The notes under the pieces were generated by a model that worked only from the letters and a program-made list of their open reading frames with translations, was not told the origin of the DNA and did not search any database. From NCBI GenBank assembly GCA_037367405.1, contig JAZKJV010005536.1, positions 682,001 through 746,000 of the forward strand: a stretch of 64,000 nucleotides of DNA. Reading direction: 5' to 3'. Positions 23,401 to 35,640 of the stretch are shown in pieces. Position numbers and translations under genes: made by a program. Origin of the DNA: Ottelia alismoides. Taxonomy: Eukaryota > Streptophyta > Magnoliopsida > Alismatales > Hydrocharitaceae. Every line of letters begins with the position of its first letter. Position 1 is the first letter of the stretch.

Positions 23401-23577
23401 CCTTTGTTCTATTGACGAAAAGCAGATGGAATCAGAGTCAACCACAGCATCGACTAGGTCAGGATTAGTGGTCTCATGGCACGCATCGAGAAACTAGTGC
23501 GACTAGTTGCTCCCAATCGCATACGATGTATTCCTCATGCGTCCAAGATGCGCTTAAGTATCTTCTCATATACTTCA
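20485..23577 (+). repeat. Element E 5' LTR
   Basis: A 3093-bp LTR, TGTTGGACATACG to TACTTCA. It is colinear with the 3' LTR except for about 480 extra bases (roughly 23011-23490) absent from the downstream copy. Near 22540-22910 both LTRs carry a block around the likely transcription start (TATAAAAGGA at 22539-22548 here, 34808-34817 in the other copy), followed by a CT-rich leader. The antisense open frame at 22479-22874 overlaps this block and is not supported as a gene. Confidence 0.88.
22539..22548 (+). promoter_or_regulatory. TATA box of element E 5' LTR
   Basis: TATAAAAGGA in the context CTAGTATAAAAGGA, exactly conserved at 34808-34817 in the 3' LTR. It is followed within about 60 bases by a CT-rich stretch typical of a plant transcript start. 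It should define the U3/R boundary of the copia LTR. Confidence 0.55.
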
Positions 23578-23579
23578 AG

Positions 23580-23591
23580 TGGTATCAGAGA
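23580..23591 (+). promoter_or_regulatory. Element E primer-binding site (initiator tRNA-Met)
   Basis: TGGTATCAGAGA lies two bases after the LTR end. It is the standard plant copia PBS (TGGTATCAGAGC) with one change at the last position. Confidence 0.9.
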
Positions 23592-23783
23592 TAGGTTGGA
23601 GGTTTTGGATATGATACATAAACCTAAGATGACTTAGGCATTTTTTTGTTGTGTGATTTCATCGCATTTCATTCACACAACCCTATTTAGTACGTTTTTT
23701 AATCCTGTTTAAAGTGTTTAAACACGTGATGCTATAATGATCCCCATTAATTAAGGAAACCGTGCGATTTGAGTTTCCGTGAT
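23592..23783 (+). mobile_element. Element E interior before element F
   Basis: Short stretch of copia leader or gag start, up to the insertion point of element F. No open frame of note. Confidence 0.6.
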
Positions 23784-26700
23784 TGATGAATTTCCGTTTC
23801 ATCACTCTAAATCTCATTAATTAAGCTCAAATCCCTCAAAATCATTGGCATTTCTTCATTTATTCTGCATAATTAGCATTCATGCATTTTTTAATAAGAA
23901 TTGCATTTTATCACTCATTTCTGTACAAAATAAAAAGACAAAAATCCCAGCTAAACTTGACCTGCAAATAGCCTTAACTTCCCTAATTTTTAACTAATGC
24001 ATGCTAACTCTGAATGACCCAAAACCACTCCACTGTGTACATATCACTAACAATAATAAATGAAAAATACAAAAAAAATCACTATCTCAAATAAGTGGAC
24101 CAAAAACCCAAACCCTAATTCTAGGATTACCAGACTAAAACCATCATATCTTCCCCCACCCAGTGTCTGATTTGATCCTACTCACTTTTGAACTAATGTA
24201 CATTGAATTACCATCAAAACAAGACCAAGTTCAAGTGAATCGGAGCTCGTATGTGAAAGTTGGGTTTTAGGCCTCTTGTGTACATTTTGTATTTTAGCAG
24301 TTTTTGACCTATTATTTTATGTACATAATTAACCTATTTTATTTCTTTTTCATTTGTCTTCTTTGATAAAAGTTTATTAAAATGCGCAAAAATCCAGATC
24401 CAAACTGAGCTTGAAATCAAAGAAACTAAGCGAGTCCAAGTCCTCACTAAATGTTTGTATAAAATTTGTCGTTTTCGTCTTTTATTTTATTTCTTCTTTT
24501 TTCTTAATTAATAAAAATCCAAAAAACTATATTAATGTGTAATTATTTTTCATTGATTTTATTATATTTTTTCTAGATTTTTATCTGGTTTAAAAATGAT
24601 AAAAAATTTATAAAAACCCAAAAATCAAAGTATTCTATGTAAATGGGGTACCCCCAAAATATCACATTGTGCAAATGATCGATTTTGGTTTTGATGTATT
24701 CATAAATGTTTTAGATCTCATCGAGACGAGCAACTTTCGTGAAGAAATTTTTTCAATCACTATTTATTTTCTATTTTTCTTTATATTTATTTTCTGATTT
24801 TTGTGAGGCTAACACGTGGTTGCTCCTGGAGCCGCCATGTGTCAGCCATTTTTTAAGGATTTTTTATTTCATTTTTATAAAAAAAAATTAATTAATTAAC
24901 TAACAAGCCACACGTGCGGGCACGTGCCTCCCGCGCACGTGCCACGCACGTGCTCCATAAGCCTATCATCCGATCGCCACGTGGCGCCCTTCTGGCCGCC
25001 CGATCTCAGCCAATTGGATGGCCAGGGCTCATTGTCCTCACTCAGCCAACTTTTCCAATTCGCAACTGCACCGCCTCAGCTTGCGAGTTTCACCGTCGTA
25101 CCCGTTAATTTCGCCGGCCACTTCCTCATCCCAGATCTCCTTCACCCTCTGATCTCGACCGTATCCAATCCCCATCGAATCCCATCAATTCCATCGGTTT
25201 CCCCTCCAGTGACTCCCTTCCTTCCCCGATTCACCCCAAAGCCCTATTTAACGAGCTTCGTCGCCCCCCTCGATAACCATCCGTCGATATCTCTCATCTT
25301 CACGTCTTAGCTGGTGGTGACAGCCCGGCGAAGCCACCATTCTCAGCGAGATCCGAGCTCCAAGAATCTCATCACAGCACGGCTCCCCGTCGACCTGCTC
25401 CACTACGTATCAACTCCATCGAGCCAACGCCACCTTCTTCACCAACACATCTCTGATTTTCTTTAACAATGATCAACAACCTCTTCTACGCCTTCTCCAT
25501 CGACCGTCCCCACTCTTCGACATCTTCATTGACCTTCGAACATCGCACGCAACAACTGTCGTCATCAGCAAAGCCTTCAACTGTAGGAAGCTTCGCCAAC
25601 CTCCAACACCTCTCCACCGCTCCGGTCGCCAGAAGCCACCCCTCGCTACACATCTCCACCGTGAGTTGCTGCCGACCGTCGGGGTCTAACCCCAAGGACC
25701 CCGCCACGTGCCACGCTCGTGAGTTGGGGGAACGACGGAGAAAGACAATCCCCCCCCCACGTGCCCTCATGTGCTTGGGGTGGGAGAATTGCAGAAGGGG
25801 CCCTGGAAATTTTCCATATCGCAGTTCAATCCAAAAGCTCCAGGGTCACGTGCTTCGCATGTGACCTTGGGAAAATTGCAAGAACCCCCCTAGGAGTCTG
25901 CACTATTTGCACCTCAGTCCCCAGCCAGATAATTTTATAACAAACTCCCTCAGCTTTCCAGTAATTACAATATAGTCCACTGCATTTCATGTTTATTTAT
26001 TTATTATAAATTGCAGAAATACCCATGTATTCCCTCCTCAGTTTTGGACTCTCCGTTACATTATTTTATTATTTAAAAATAGGCATTTCGTTCTACAACT
26101 AACTCTCTACATCTTGGCATATGTTTGATATTTTTGTGATCAGTGGTTAATTAATAATTAATTGTTTTGTGGAAAGTTGAATACTTTGCCCATTTGTGCT
26201 CTGATTTTTATAATTGACTATCCATTGCTCTAAAAATTGCTGAAAAATCAGGGATTGTAGAATTAATTGTGTTTAACATTGTGTCCAAAAATAAATTCAT
26301 TTGCATGCATCGTTTGCCTTGTAAAAATCATTTTGCATATTTCAATGTTTGATTTTTAATAGATATAAATCTATTATTGAGGTTTAGGATTTTTCTGAGA
26401 TCGATCACCTAGTGATAGATCTTGGATAATTTTGTCTCTTGAAAATAAATAGATTTAGTATTTATTATAACTAAATATTGAAATTCACATCATTTGCATT
26501 TAAAAAATCATAAAAAATCATCTTGCATCCAAAAATTCCAAAAAAATTACAGTGCATTCATTTCATCGTAATTATCATTTTAAACAAGTTTCATATTTTT
26601 CAGACATCGTTTGATCAATTTTTATATCTTAGTCCCTAAAATAGGCCAAAAGTGCATTTTGCATCCCTAATTGTATAAAAAATTACAGAAAAAAGACTGC

Positions 26701-26940
26701 CTCGAAAACTACACATGAACTTTGATTGACAAAACTCTAGGTTGTTCCTTTACCTCCTTGTGTTCGACCTTGGGACTTTCCCAAGTAAAATAAACATAAA
26801 ACCGCATCGATTAAAAGTGACAAAAATCTTTTGTGGTTATTTCTTGACCGATTTCGATTGCCCGCCTACAACGAAATGACATTTATTTTTGAACAGACGA
26901 TAATCCATGCATTTTAACAAGGGCGATCCACGATCCGTCA
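23784..26940 (+). repeat. Element F full-length LTR
   Basis: A 3157-bp LTR starting TGATGAATTTCCGTTTCATCAC and ending CGATCCGTCA, with the family's AT-rich, GC-rich, AT-rich order. The GC-rich block (24900-25870) contains a cluster of CACGTG G-boxes and a TATA-like TATTTAAC at 25242-25249. The plus-strand open frames at 24914-25310 and 25469-25864 lie in this block; they look like composition-driven frames in LTR leader sequence and are not called genes. Confidence 0.8.
24911..24983 (+). promoter_or_regulatory. Cluster of five CACGTG G-boxes in LTR F
   Basis: CACGTG occurs at 24911, 24921, 24936, 24947 and 24978, about 260-330 bases before a TATA-like TATTTAAC at 25242. G-boxes bind plant bZIP and bHLH factors, so the cluster could have driven LTR transcription. 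Further CACGTG copies lie near 25705, 25759 and 25846. Confidence 0.5.
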
Positions 26941-26942
26941 GA

Positions 26943-26960
26943 TGGCGTCATTGCTGGGGA
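26943..26960 (+). promoter_or_regulatory. Element F primer-binding site (tRNA-Asp type)
   Basis: TGGCGTCATTGCTGGGGA starts two bases after the LTR's CA. It resembles the tRNA-Asp complement with three C/G to T/A transitions. A second PBS-like sequence, GCGCCGTTGTCGAGGATC, lies at 27000-27017. Confidence 0.75.
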
Positions 26961-26964
26961 TCTA

Positions 26965-27073
26965 ATGGAGTTGATGGGATTCGACTGGGATCCGCTCCAG
27001 CGCCGTTGTCGAGGATCTGATCTAGACTGTATCCAATCCCCATCGAATCCCAGTCAAATCCCATCAACTCCAT
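26965..27073. repeat. 30-bp inverted repeat between duplicated PBS copies in element F
   Basis: Arms 26965-26994 and 27044-27073 are reverse complements at 28 of 30 positions. The two mismatches are both transitions. The loop holds the second PBS-like sequence. The right arm belongs to the second LTR's GC-rich region (compare 25165-25195). See findings. Confidence 0.85.
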
Positions 27074-27513
27074 CGGATCCCCTCCAACGACTCCCTTGTT
27101 AAAATTAAAAATTACAGTGCATTCATTTCATCGTAATTATCATTTTGGCCAAGTTTCATATTTTTCGGACATCGTTTGATTGATCTTTATATTTTAGTCT
27201 TTAAAATAGGCCAGCGTTGCATATTGCATCTCTAATTGCATAAAAAATAAAAAAAAGACTGCCTCGAAAATCGTACACGAACTTTGATAGACAAAATTCT
27301 AGGTTGTTCCTTTGCCTCCTTGTGTTCGACCTTGGGACATGCCCAAGTAAAATAAACATAAAACCACATTGATTCAAATTGACTAAATTTTTTTGTGGTT
27401 ATTTCTTGACTGATTCTGATTGCCTGCCTACAATGAAATGACATATTTTTAGCGAATGACAATCCAATCAATCCAATCCGCACATTTTAATAACAGCGAT
27501 CCGCGATCCGTCA
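27025..27513 (+). repeat. Element F second LTR, internally deleted
   Basis: The first part (27025-27098) matches about 25158-25220 of the full LTR. It then jumps to sequence matching about 26530-26940, ending GATCCGTCA. About 1.3 kb in the middle and all of the 5' part are missing. Confidence 0.75.
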
Positions 27514-30500
27514 GAGATTTGGAATCTGATTGCTCAAGTTATGATCATTTTAATAAACATGTATCCACTATTTCAGGGATGACGAATCTTGATGTGATTA
27601 AAGAGTTAATTAAGGTTTTAAAATGCCTAAAAATGCATGAAAGTGCACTTGGATTCTTATATAAATCAAATTAGCAAACTTTATAAACTTATTTTGCTTG
27701 ATTTTGATTTCAATTGATTGATATATGCCAATTTTAGTAAGTGAGTGTCACTGCTGAAAATTACTTTTCTAATCAAGAACCTTGTGATTGTCATTTAATC
27801 AATTAGTAAAATTAATTGTTAATTTCCTGAAATAATAATTGATAAATATTTATGAAATATTTGATGATGATTGTTTCCTTAAATGACATTGTCATAACCA
27901 AATATGATAAGATAAATTATCTTGATCATAAATTGGTTACAACAATTCCAATAAACAAAGTTGCTTGAATATGATTAGGGATTTGTTGAGCAAATTTCCT
28001 TGCAATATTATCAAAATGGTTTTGATGATTATTATATTTATAACTTCGATTGAAAGATCAATTATCATCACAAGTACAAAGTGATCAATTGGCATTATCT
28101 TGACCTGAGGCAGATATGGTATCTAGTCGAGGAGCGTTGGGATAGTAGGTTGCTTCGTGAGCGGTCTGTCCCACTCCCGTCGGAACTGGTCATGAAAATG
28201 GGTATGGAAGGGATAATGTTTGAAGGGATCATGATGTATTTTTCGAATTACTAAGATCTGAATAATACATATTTGAGATAATACCATATTTCAAGTAACA
28301 ATAGAGAATGTTTGTTGGATATTAATCGGATCATTAATTTACTATGATTAGATTAATTAGAATCCAATTAAAATTAAACACTCTATTTTGAATAGAGATG
28401 TTATTCCCTTAGAAGAATTAATTATGTGAATATAATTCATAATATTTAATTAGAATTTGAACATGATATGGAGGATCACATAAGTGACATCCATGGTCTT
28501 ATGTCAAGGTAAAGGGTTCCGTCGCCAGGGATTGTATGTAGGAGATGCATGTCTGAAGTGACAACTCCTGCATATAAGCACATCTAGATCGGGCTCTTTG
28601 CTTCTCAAAAGAGTAAGGTTGTATGCATAGTGACCCCAATATCGGGTCCTCATATTATTGGGGTGATATTGGATTGGCATAGTGAGTTCTAATCCTGTTG
28701 ACGGTTGGTTCAATTAATAACGGGTCAACATCACCTTAGGGGTGGTGGGCCCTGGTGTTAAAGACCGAATTGGGAGTGCAAGTTGGACTTGCAAGGCGGA
28801 ATGTGTCCCCACTTCTTTTTATCCGAATTATAGGTTCTCACATTATTAGGATGTAACAAAGATGAGAAAGGAGATCTCAGATCTTGCTTGAGATATAATG
28901 GTAAGTATATCTCTTACATTGAAAGTGATTAAGGGAATGAACTTTCAGTGTTGACAAGGTAAGACAACTTTGATATAAAAAATTCCTAAATCAAAGTAAA
29001 ATATGTGTGTGTTTGTGTATGCAAATTTCTTATTTCACATAATCCTTCATTAAACCCACTCAATACTATACTCAATAATAACCAGTAAAATATCATGGAT
29101 TGGATCCATGATCAAGATATTTTACTTGCAGTTGAACACATAATATATGTGGTTGCAATGTGCAAGTTTCCTCATAATAATGAGGAATGACAATTAAATA
29201 GATAATAGGACAACAACCTAGGATTTGTGTGTTTCTATAGTCTTGATCTCTCTTCGAATGTACTTTGAAAGTGATATGTTGATGATGATCGTAATTGTCA
29301 AACAATCCTTAAAAAATCTAAGAAGATGTTCTGGCATACATATGTGCTCTCGACATTTAATCATAAATGACAAGGTTCTTTGCATTATGTAGAATTGTTG
29401 CTCGATAAGAGATGATGTACTCAAAATGTTTGAGTACCTTCCTGAACCAAAAAGTCTTTAAAAGTTTAGATGGATGTAGATACAATGAGTGTCATCATTC
29501 AACTATCTATACTTAAGTCATTTATGAAGCTTCATAATATACATATTATATGAATTGAATGAATAATGTATAAATGTTGAAATACTCTTATATTGAAATC
29601 TTTTGGGTTCAACATAAGAGATCCTTTGTCTTAAGCATTGGTTGTTTATAGATGAAGAAAGCGCAATGGAAGCATGGACCTAACCCATGTAAGAAGGAAA
29701 GTCAATGAGTTGACTATACTTCTATAACTTCCATATGGCATCCAAATAGTTAGATGAATGTCAATACTACAACAAGCTGATGTGTTGATAGTATGACTAT
29801 CAAGTCTATCTAGAATCCTTAGAGAAATATCTGGATAGTGCATCAGAATATTAAACATCTACATATAATCATTGAAATTGACTTTCTTATTTGACAAAAT
29901 CAAAGTCTGATAATTATATCTCATTCTTCTGATAACACTTGCAATGGGTTGCAAATGTTTTAGAAGACTCGTGATCTTGAGGTTTAATAGTCATCCACAT
30001 GGATATTGATGCAATTGTTGCAACAATCTCTATTGGATAGATAGACTTCATAATTTCAGTGGGAGAGCCCTTAGTCTTAGATAATGTCTCTATGACCTAG
30101 ATGTTAGAATACACTCATTGTTTATCTCTATATGTTGGAAATAAACATGAATTCAGGAATATACCAATCGTAAAGAGTTATGATGCTATTTCAAATAGTG
30201 ATCTGACATCTGGAGGATTCTACTAAATTAGAAAATTAATGAATGGTTCATTAACATTTCTGATACTGAAAATTTACACCTTAAAAGATCAATAAGAGGA
30301 TAAAGATTATTTGACAATGATCTGAAATCAAGCCTTGGACATATTTTGTCGATGAAGATCAATAGACTAGTAAAAGATGAAGCTTTAGAATGTCTGAAAT
30401 TTCAAATCTTGCATACTTTTGAATATTGTATTCAAAGTGGAATATGTCTAATGCATCCTTCTCAGGGAATGGTGTTAGATGCCAAGGCATTCAAGATCTC

Positions 30501-31327
30501 ATACATATTGATGTATGAGGATCATCAAATCATAATAAACATTAATGATATGTCATATCTATTGATGATTATTTGTGATATGAGATTTCTTCCCTTCACC
30601 TTAGAAACCTTTGAAATGTTCAAGGATTTCACAATTTTGGTTTAGAACCAAAGTTTTAAGATGAAATGAATTTCATCTAAACCAAGAAGCTTGTACATGT
30701 TAGATGAATTCAAGGAATACCTTATGGAGATATGAATACCATTCCTATCTCACTCCTCCTAATATACCTAAACTCAATAGAGTTGTAGGGAGATGCAATT
30801 GGATCATGTGTGACATGATTTGATCAATGATGAATCTTAGCATAATTACCTCTTAGTTTCCAGGTATATATGTTGCAGTGACTACAATATATATCCTTAA
30901 TAAGATTCCATGGAAATCTAAACCCAAACATCCTCATAAGCTATGGTTTGAAACCTAGCCTAGTGTTCAACAATTGAGGATTTAGGGTTGCTTGGTCCAT
31001 AACTTTGTCATGAATACAAGTAAGATGGAATCTAGTACCAAAGAGTGCTGCTTAATTAGCGATATAAAGGATGGTATTGGATACCTACTTTATGACCTTG
31101 AGATTCTTAAAAGATTTCATATCTGAGAATGTGATTCTTAGAGGATAACTTTCTTGAGAATCAAGATGAAAATGAAGTAAAGAAACTCTTTTAATCTTGA
31201 GAAGATAATGAGGCTCCTGAAATCAGAAATTGAAAGGATAATTAAAAACACTCACACCTCTTAAAATGAGTTTGTGGATGGATTCCATGTGTCAAAGAAA
31301 TCAAACAATGATCTTGCTTCATGTGAT
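27514..31327 (+). pseudogene. Element E gag to integrase interval, heavily decayed
   Basis: About 3.8 kb of copia interior without long frames. By position it should hold gag, protease and integrase, but I cannot place catalytic motifs with confidence. A 99-codon open stretch at 30346-30645 lies on the correct strand and could be a pol fragment, but I do not recognise it. Small antisense frames (for example 28504-28713 and 29093-29424) are not supported. Substitutions appear throughout, consistent with an old insertion. Confidence 0.5.
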
Positions 31328-32300
31328 GAAGCTTCTAAAGATCATGACATGGAAAGATGGATGTTAGCAATAGAGTCTAAAGTAGACTTCATATAAAAAT
31401 GTCGTATATGGACCCTCAAGGATCCACATTCTTGGGCAAGACCCTTCAAGGTGTAAATAGAACTTCAAGAGAGAGAGAGAGAGAGAGGGAACCTGATGAG
31501 AAGGTACAAACCTTCAAAGCACGACTCATATCCACAAGATACACATTGAAGAGAAGAGATCGCTTGCGATGAGACTTGTTCTTCAGTGACCATGCTTAAA
31601 CCCACCAGAATATTGCTAACTATAGTTACACAACTTGACTATGACATCTACAAGATGTGAGGTAGGATTGCATTCCTCTATGAATACATATCCAAGGATA
31701 TTCGTATGAAGTAGTCCCACGAGCTTCATAGTTGAGGAAAGCAAGGTGTGCAAGATGAAAAACATCATTTGTGGACTTGAATAAGCTTCTTGTAGTTGGA
31801 ACATTAGAAATGATGAAATTACAATGGTTATGATTTTAGATAGAATCGTAATGAACCATGTGAAGCTTAGTGGGAGTGCCATTGTGTTCATTGTGCTAAA
31901 TGTAGATGGTATCCTGATAATTTTGAATGATATAAGGATGATAATATGTGTTTTATAGTCTTTTTATTACATACCTTGAGAGATGATCTCAAGGATACCT
32001 CCTAGATCTTAGTTCTGAAGTTGTTCAGAAGAAAAGAAAAGAGGGCATTGGGACCGTCACATTAGTGGTACAACTTGGACATTTCAATTTTTTGGAAAAG
32101 TCCAAGAAAGGCTTCTTTTCCTTAAGATATGATACTGGCCTATCTAAAGGGATAGCACTAGCACCAAAAAGAGTTGAGGATGTGAATACCAAAGATACAT
32201 GACCTAGTGCATCAGCTTTGGGAAGCTCCGTGTATACTAGATATGTACGAAAACCAGATGTCTGTCATGTAGTAGGAGTAGTAAAGTGTTACTAATCCTA
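31328..32300 (+). pseudogene. Element E copia-type reverse transcriptase remnant
   Basis: Translated fragments in the right order match copia reverse transcriptase: a start region (DHDMERWMLAIESKVDF, then WTLKDP) near 31340-31415, a DEKVQTFKARLISTRYTLK segment near 31500, a SIRILLAIVTQLDYDI-like segment near 31600-31650, and the catalytic loop near 31890-31930, where NVDGILIILND replaces the usual YVDD box. The connection stretch SVYTRYVRKPDVCHVVG follows near 32230-32275. Stops and frameshifts separate these pieces. Replacement of the second catalytic Asp by Gly, and the many breaks, show that it is inactive. Confidence 0.75.
31471..31489 (+). repeat. (GA)n microsatellite within the element E pol remnant
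   Basis: A perfect GA run at the place where reverse transcriptase coding should continue. It has expanded inside the pseudogene. Confidence 0.8.
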
Positions 32301-32784
32301 CTATGGAGATAAAACACTTGATTGCGGTAATAGCAATATCATCAAAGAGGACAAGACTTTCGAGATAGTGATCTCTAAGTCTTATCTTCAAGAACTTAAG
32401 ACTTTATAGATAGTGACCTAAAAGGTCTTAACTATAGATGCCTTATAAGACTTAAGATTGGGTCTTATTCTTAAGAGATAGAGATCTCTGAGAATAAGGG
32501 CATTCTGATAAGGATAATAAAATTGCATATTGGTTATAATGATTATCGAATTGTAGCATTAAAGACACTATAATAAACAAGATTGAATATTAGTTGCATA
32601 AGATGTAACATTCACATTGGATGCGAGCACTGTTACTAGGAGATATGCAAGTGTCGTAAAAGGACTTGGTGTAGTATCTTGGGAATAGAGTGACTGATTA
32701 GCTTACCTAGCTATTTTTTCTAAATAGCCTATGATTGTCACATAAGTGTGGGTTTAAAAGATTAGCCCATTAATGTCTCTTTGG

Positions 32785-32797
32785 GCTAGTGGGAGAT
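32785..32797 (+). promoter_or_regulatory. Element E polypurine tract
   Basis: GCTAGTGGGAGAT directly precedes the 3' LTR's TGTTGG. The AGTGGGAGATTGTTGG junction is characteristic of many plant copia elements. Confidence 0.9.
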
Positions 32798-35391
32798 TGT
32801 TGGACATGCAAGCCCACGACGCGCCATTATGCAATAAATGTTATTGCGAAGATCATTCCCTGATCTAAAATGAAGAATAATTAATTTGCATAATACGTCC
32901 CTTAGTACAATTAGGGCTATGTACCATGACCATCTTAATGATCATACAACTGTTGATTCAATTGTTGAAACATAGAGGTCGGTGCTTGGATTAATATCTA
33001 AAGAGTTAGAATGAGGACTCATCAAGCACTGTCTAATGATTATTAAGAGATGACCTCCAACCTTAGAAGGAGATGGCAGTCCTTCCTCTAAAGGCTGATA
33101 TCTAACCGACCACTTGATGCAGTTCTTCTACATAGGAATAGATATTCAGAGGTGTTAGATAAGTTAGGTCAAAGAGTTGACTTAGCAAGATCGAGATAAA
33201 CAAAGACCTATGTCGTATGCTATCACGATATAGGCATGCATCCTCTGACCGAAGACATAAGTGTTACTATAATTTTGAGTATGTACATTTGGTAGACCAA
33301 TAGGTTGATGACCTAATCAAGGTCCATACACCGGCATGTCGGTGTGCATATAATGGCATATGAGTAATACGGTCTCTTAAATGGATCATACATGTTCATT
33401 TACTGAACCGGAAGACATGAGCACACTCATGAGATATTGGAAAGGATCAAATTCCGTGCATGGTCGTCTCGCTTTCGAAGCTAGACCGAATTTGTTGGTT
33501 TGATGTATGTTTTTGGAAAGTATATGAACAACACCTGAGTATAATATATGCTTTTGGAAAGTTATGATTGATATCGACTCCCAATGATCAAATGCGAAAC
33601 TTAATGATAAAACCCTGAAGGAGACAATCTAAATATATATAAAACTTAGGGTTTATTCTATGGGTCTTCTAGTATGCAGGATATATGGGTATTAGGAATA
33701 CCTGAGGGTGATGTAATCATAAACGATTGTATAATCACGATGCTTCCATTCCTAGGGAGTGATGAAACATGTCTGGATTTTAGTGACTCCTCTCAGTAGA
33801 GAAGTGATCTGATCTTGGTCCAAATGTTGGACATTGATCTGAATGTGATTCAGATGCAATGAGAAGATTAGATTTGCAGTCTTGATTTAATCAAGCATCT
33901 ATGAAAGGTCCGCAAGATCTGTATTTGAGATGTGTTCTCAATATCCAAGTCACTATACATAGAATAGTACAATTGTCCTATCCTTATATCCAAGTATCCG
34001 CGGAGAAAGTGTGTTGTTCTTGAAAGGGTTCCAGGATAATTTCTCTATTGATATATGTATCTAAGCATTTATAAATGGATAATTAAATGTGATTTAATTA
34101 TCATAAATGATATGAATTTGATTCATATTATTTGGCCATATAAGGAGAGTTATCTAAGATGATTAAATGTGATTTAATTATCAAAGATATGAATAATGTG
34201 AATGTGCTTCAAGTTATTTGGTGCATGAGATTAGAGAGCCAAGAAGATTAAATATTATTTAATTATCAAGGATATGATTAATGTGGATATCACTATTCAC
34301 AATAATCATGGATATTATAAATATGAATTATAATATGATGGAGAGATTTAATTGTAAATAGAATTCACAAATTATATGTTATTGTGAATGGGATTCACAA
34401 TAAACAATTAATTGTAAATCTAATTTACATATTATGTTGGATATATGAATATGATTCATATTTGTCAATGGAATGATTGAAGTTTTCACAAATTTAATTT
34501 GAAATTATTTTTGTAAAGATAAATACAATAATTATTATTGCATATTAATTAATTTACATATATAGATATATGATTGTGGCCGCCCACCTTGACTTGTTCA
34601 GGGGGGACGACCACCCTAGTTATAGTAAAGACTCTGTCTTCTATATTATCTATGTATATTAATTAATTTTAAAATGAATTAATTATTATCTTGAAAAGGG
34701 ATAAAGTTATTTTTTTAAACTAATTGTTGTTGTCATGGCCATTGATTAATAAACTTTTAATCTACACTATAGATTAAGAGAGCACATGGATTGTGCATCC
34801 AACTAGTATAAAAGGAAGGGTAGACCTTACCTTTGAAAGATACGCATAATTCCAAGAAGAATTAAACTCTCTCCCTCTCTCTACATGCAAACTCTCTCTC
34901 TCTCTCTCTCTCATTGTGGTCGTCCACCATAGAGCCCTAGAGAGTCTCCATCGCTACAACATCATCGTTATGTTGCTGGATTGTTTGCTCGTGGATCTCC
35001 GTCTCCTTCATTGCGCCTCGCTCGCGAAGAAGACACCGGATCTCGTGAGATGAGATCAGCAGATTTGCTGCTTGGATTATCAACGTGGTTACGAGGAGCA
35101 CGCGTCTCATCAACATGCGCGCAAGCATCTCCTCTGTCGGATCAAACTTGAGACAAGAGGTCTCTTCGTTTAGAGACGCGATCGCAACCACTCTTCAAGA
35201 GGTAAACCTAATACTTGTTTATGGTTTGGAATAAACGATCTGAGAAGTATTCTTGGATCATGTGATTTCATCATTTAAAAATAAATAAATTCCGTTGCCT
35301 CAAGTGACTAGTGCGATTAGTTGCTCCCAATGACATACGATGCGATCCTTACGCTTCCGTGATGCGCTTAAGGGTATTCACATAACCTTCA
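32798..35391 (+). repeat. Element E 3' LTR
   Basis: A 2594-bp copy of 20485-23577, lacking the extra segment at about 23011-23490 of the 5' copy and ending CCTTCA. It carries a (TC)n run near 34893-34911 that is shorter and interrupted in the 5' LTR. The antisense open frame at 34937-35191 corresponds to an antisense frame in the 5' LTR; it lies opposite the transcribed leader and is probably fortuitous. Confidence 0.88.
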
Positions 35392-35640
35392 CGGATGAGG
35401 TCAAGAGAAGAAATGGATGAGCATCTACACAGGGTGGGTATCGGTCCACCCTATACTTTGGCTCTAGTCAACCTTAGTATAGGACAGGAATGGGTACAGA
35501 ACCGATGGGATCTAAAGAATATACAAAGAGATCATAATCTGAATCTTTTTTATGATGTTGATGGCTAGAGATCAATGTTGCAAGGCTTCTATGTTTGTCT
35601 TATGAATCTATCTCTCACATGAAAATAATCTCCTCAACAT
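35392..35640 (-). mobile_element. Element D interior resumed: third hairpin and 3' untranslated sequence
   Basis: D sequence after copia element E. The hairpin at 35451-35483 (CTATACTTTGG/CCTTAGTATAG, imperfect) is the third of D's array, as in elements C and A. No coding sequence. Confidence 0.7.

Larger units (their letters stand above)
23784..27513 (+). mobile_element. Element F: rearranged Athila-type element (LTR, duplicated PBS, LTR fragment)
   Basis: A full LTR (23784-26940) is followed by a PBS, a short foldback, a second PBS-like sequence and an internally deleted second LTR ending at 27513. The usual interior (gag-pol, hairpins, PPT) is missing. Flanking pentamers are GTGAT (23779-23783) and GAGAT (27514-27518), one mismatch, consistent with a 5-bp target duplication. 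The copia interior resumes after it. It is a deletion derivative rather than a clean solo LTR. Confidence 0.75.
20485..35391 (+). mobile_element. Element E: Ty1/copia LTR retrotransposon, decayed
   Basis: Element with LTRs at 20485-23577 and 32798-35391, an initiator-Met PBS at 23580 and a typical copia PPT (GCTAGTGGGAGAT) at 32785. The flanks are CGGAC (20480-20484) and CGGAT (35392-35396), an imperfect 5-bp duplication. The interior (23578-32797) is interrupted by gypsy element F at 23784-27513. Reverse transcriptase remnants are readable near 31328-32300, but no long open frame survives. It sits in the 3' noncoding part of element D. Confidence 0.9.

Noticed and set aside
24914..25864. Open frames in LTR F that resemble a small host gene (basic, Pro/Ser-rich)
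   Set aside because: They sit in the GC-rich LTR leader between promoter motifs and U5; the matching part of the second LTR copy has other bases inserted, and no domain is seen.
29029..29046. Searched for tRNA genes near tRNA-Asp-like and tRNA-Met-like sequences
   Set aside because: All such matches in the window are PBSs of 12-18 bases next to LTR ends; no cloverleaf extends from them.
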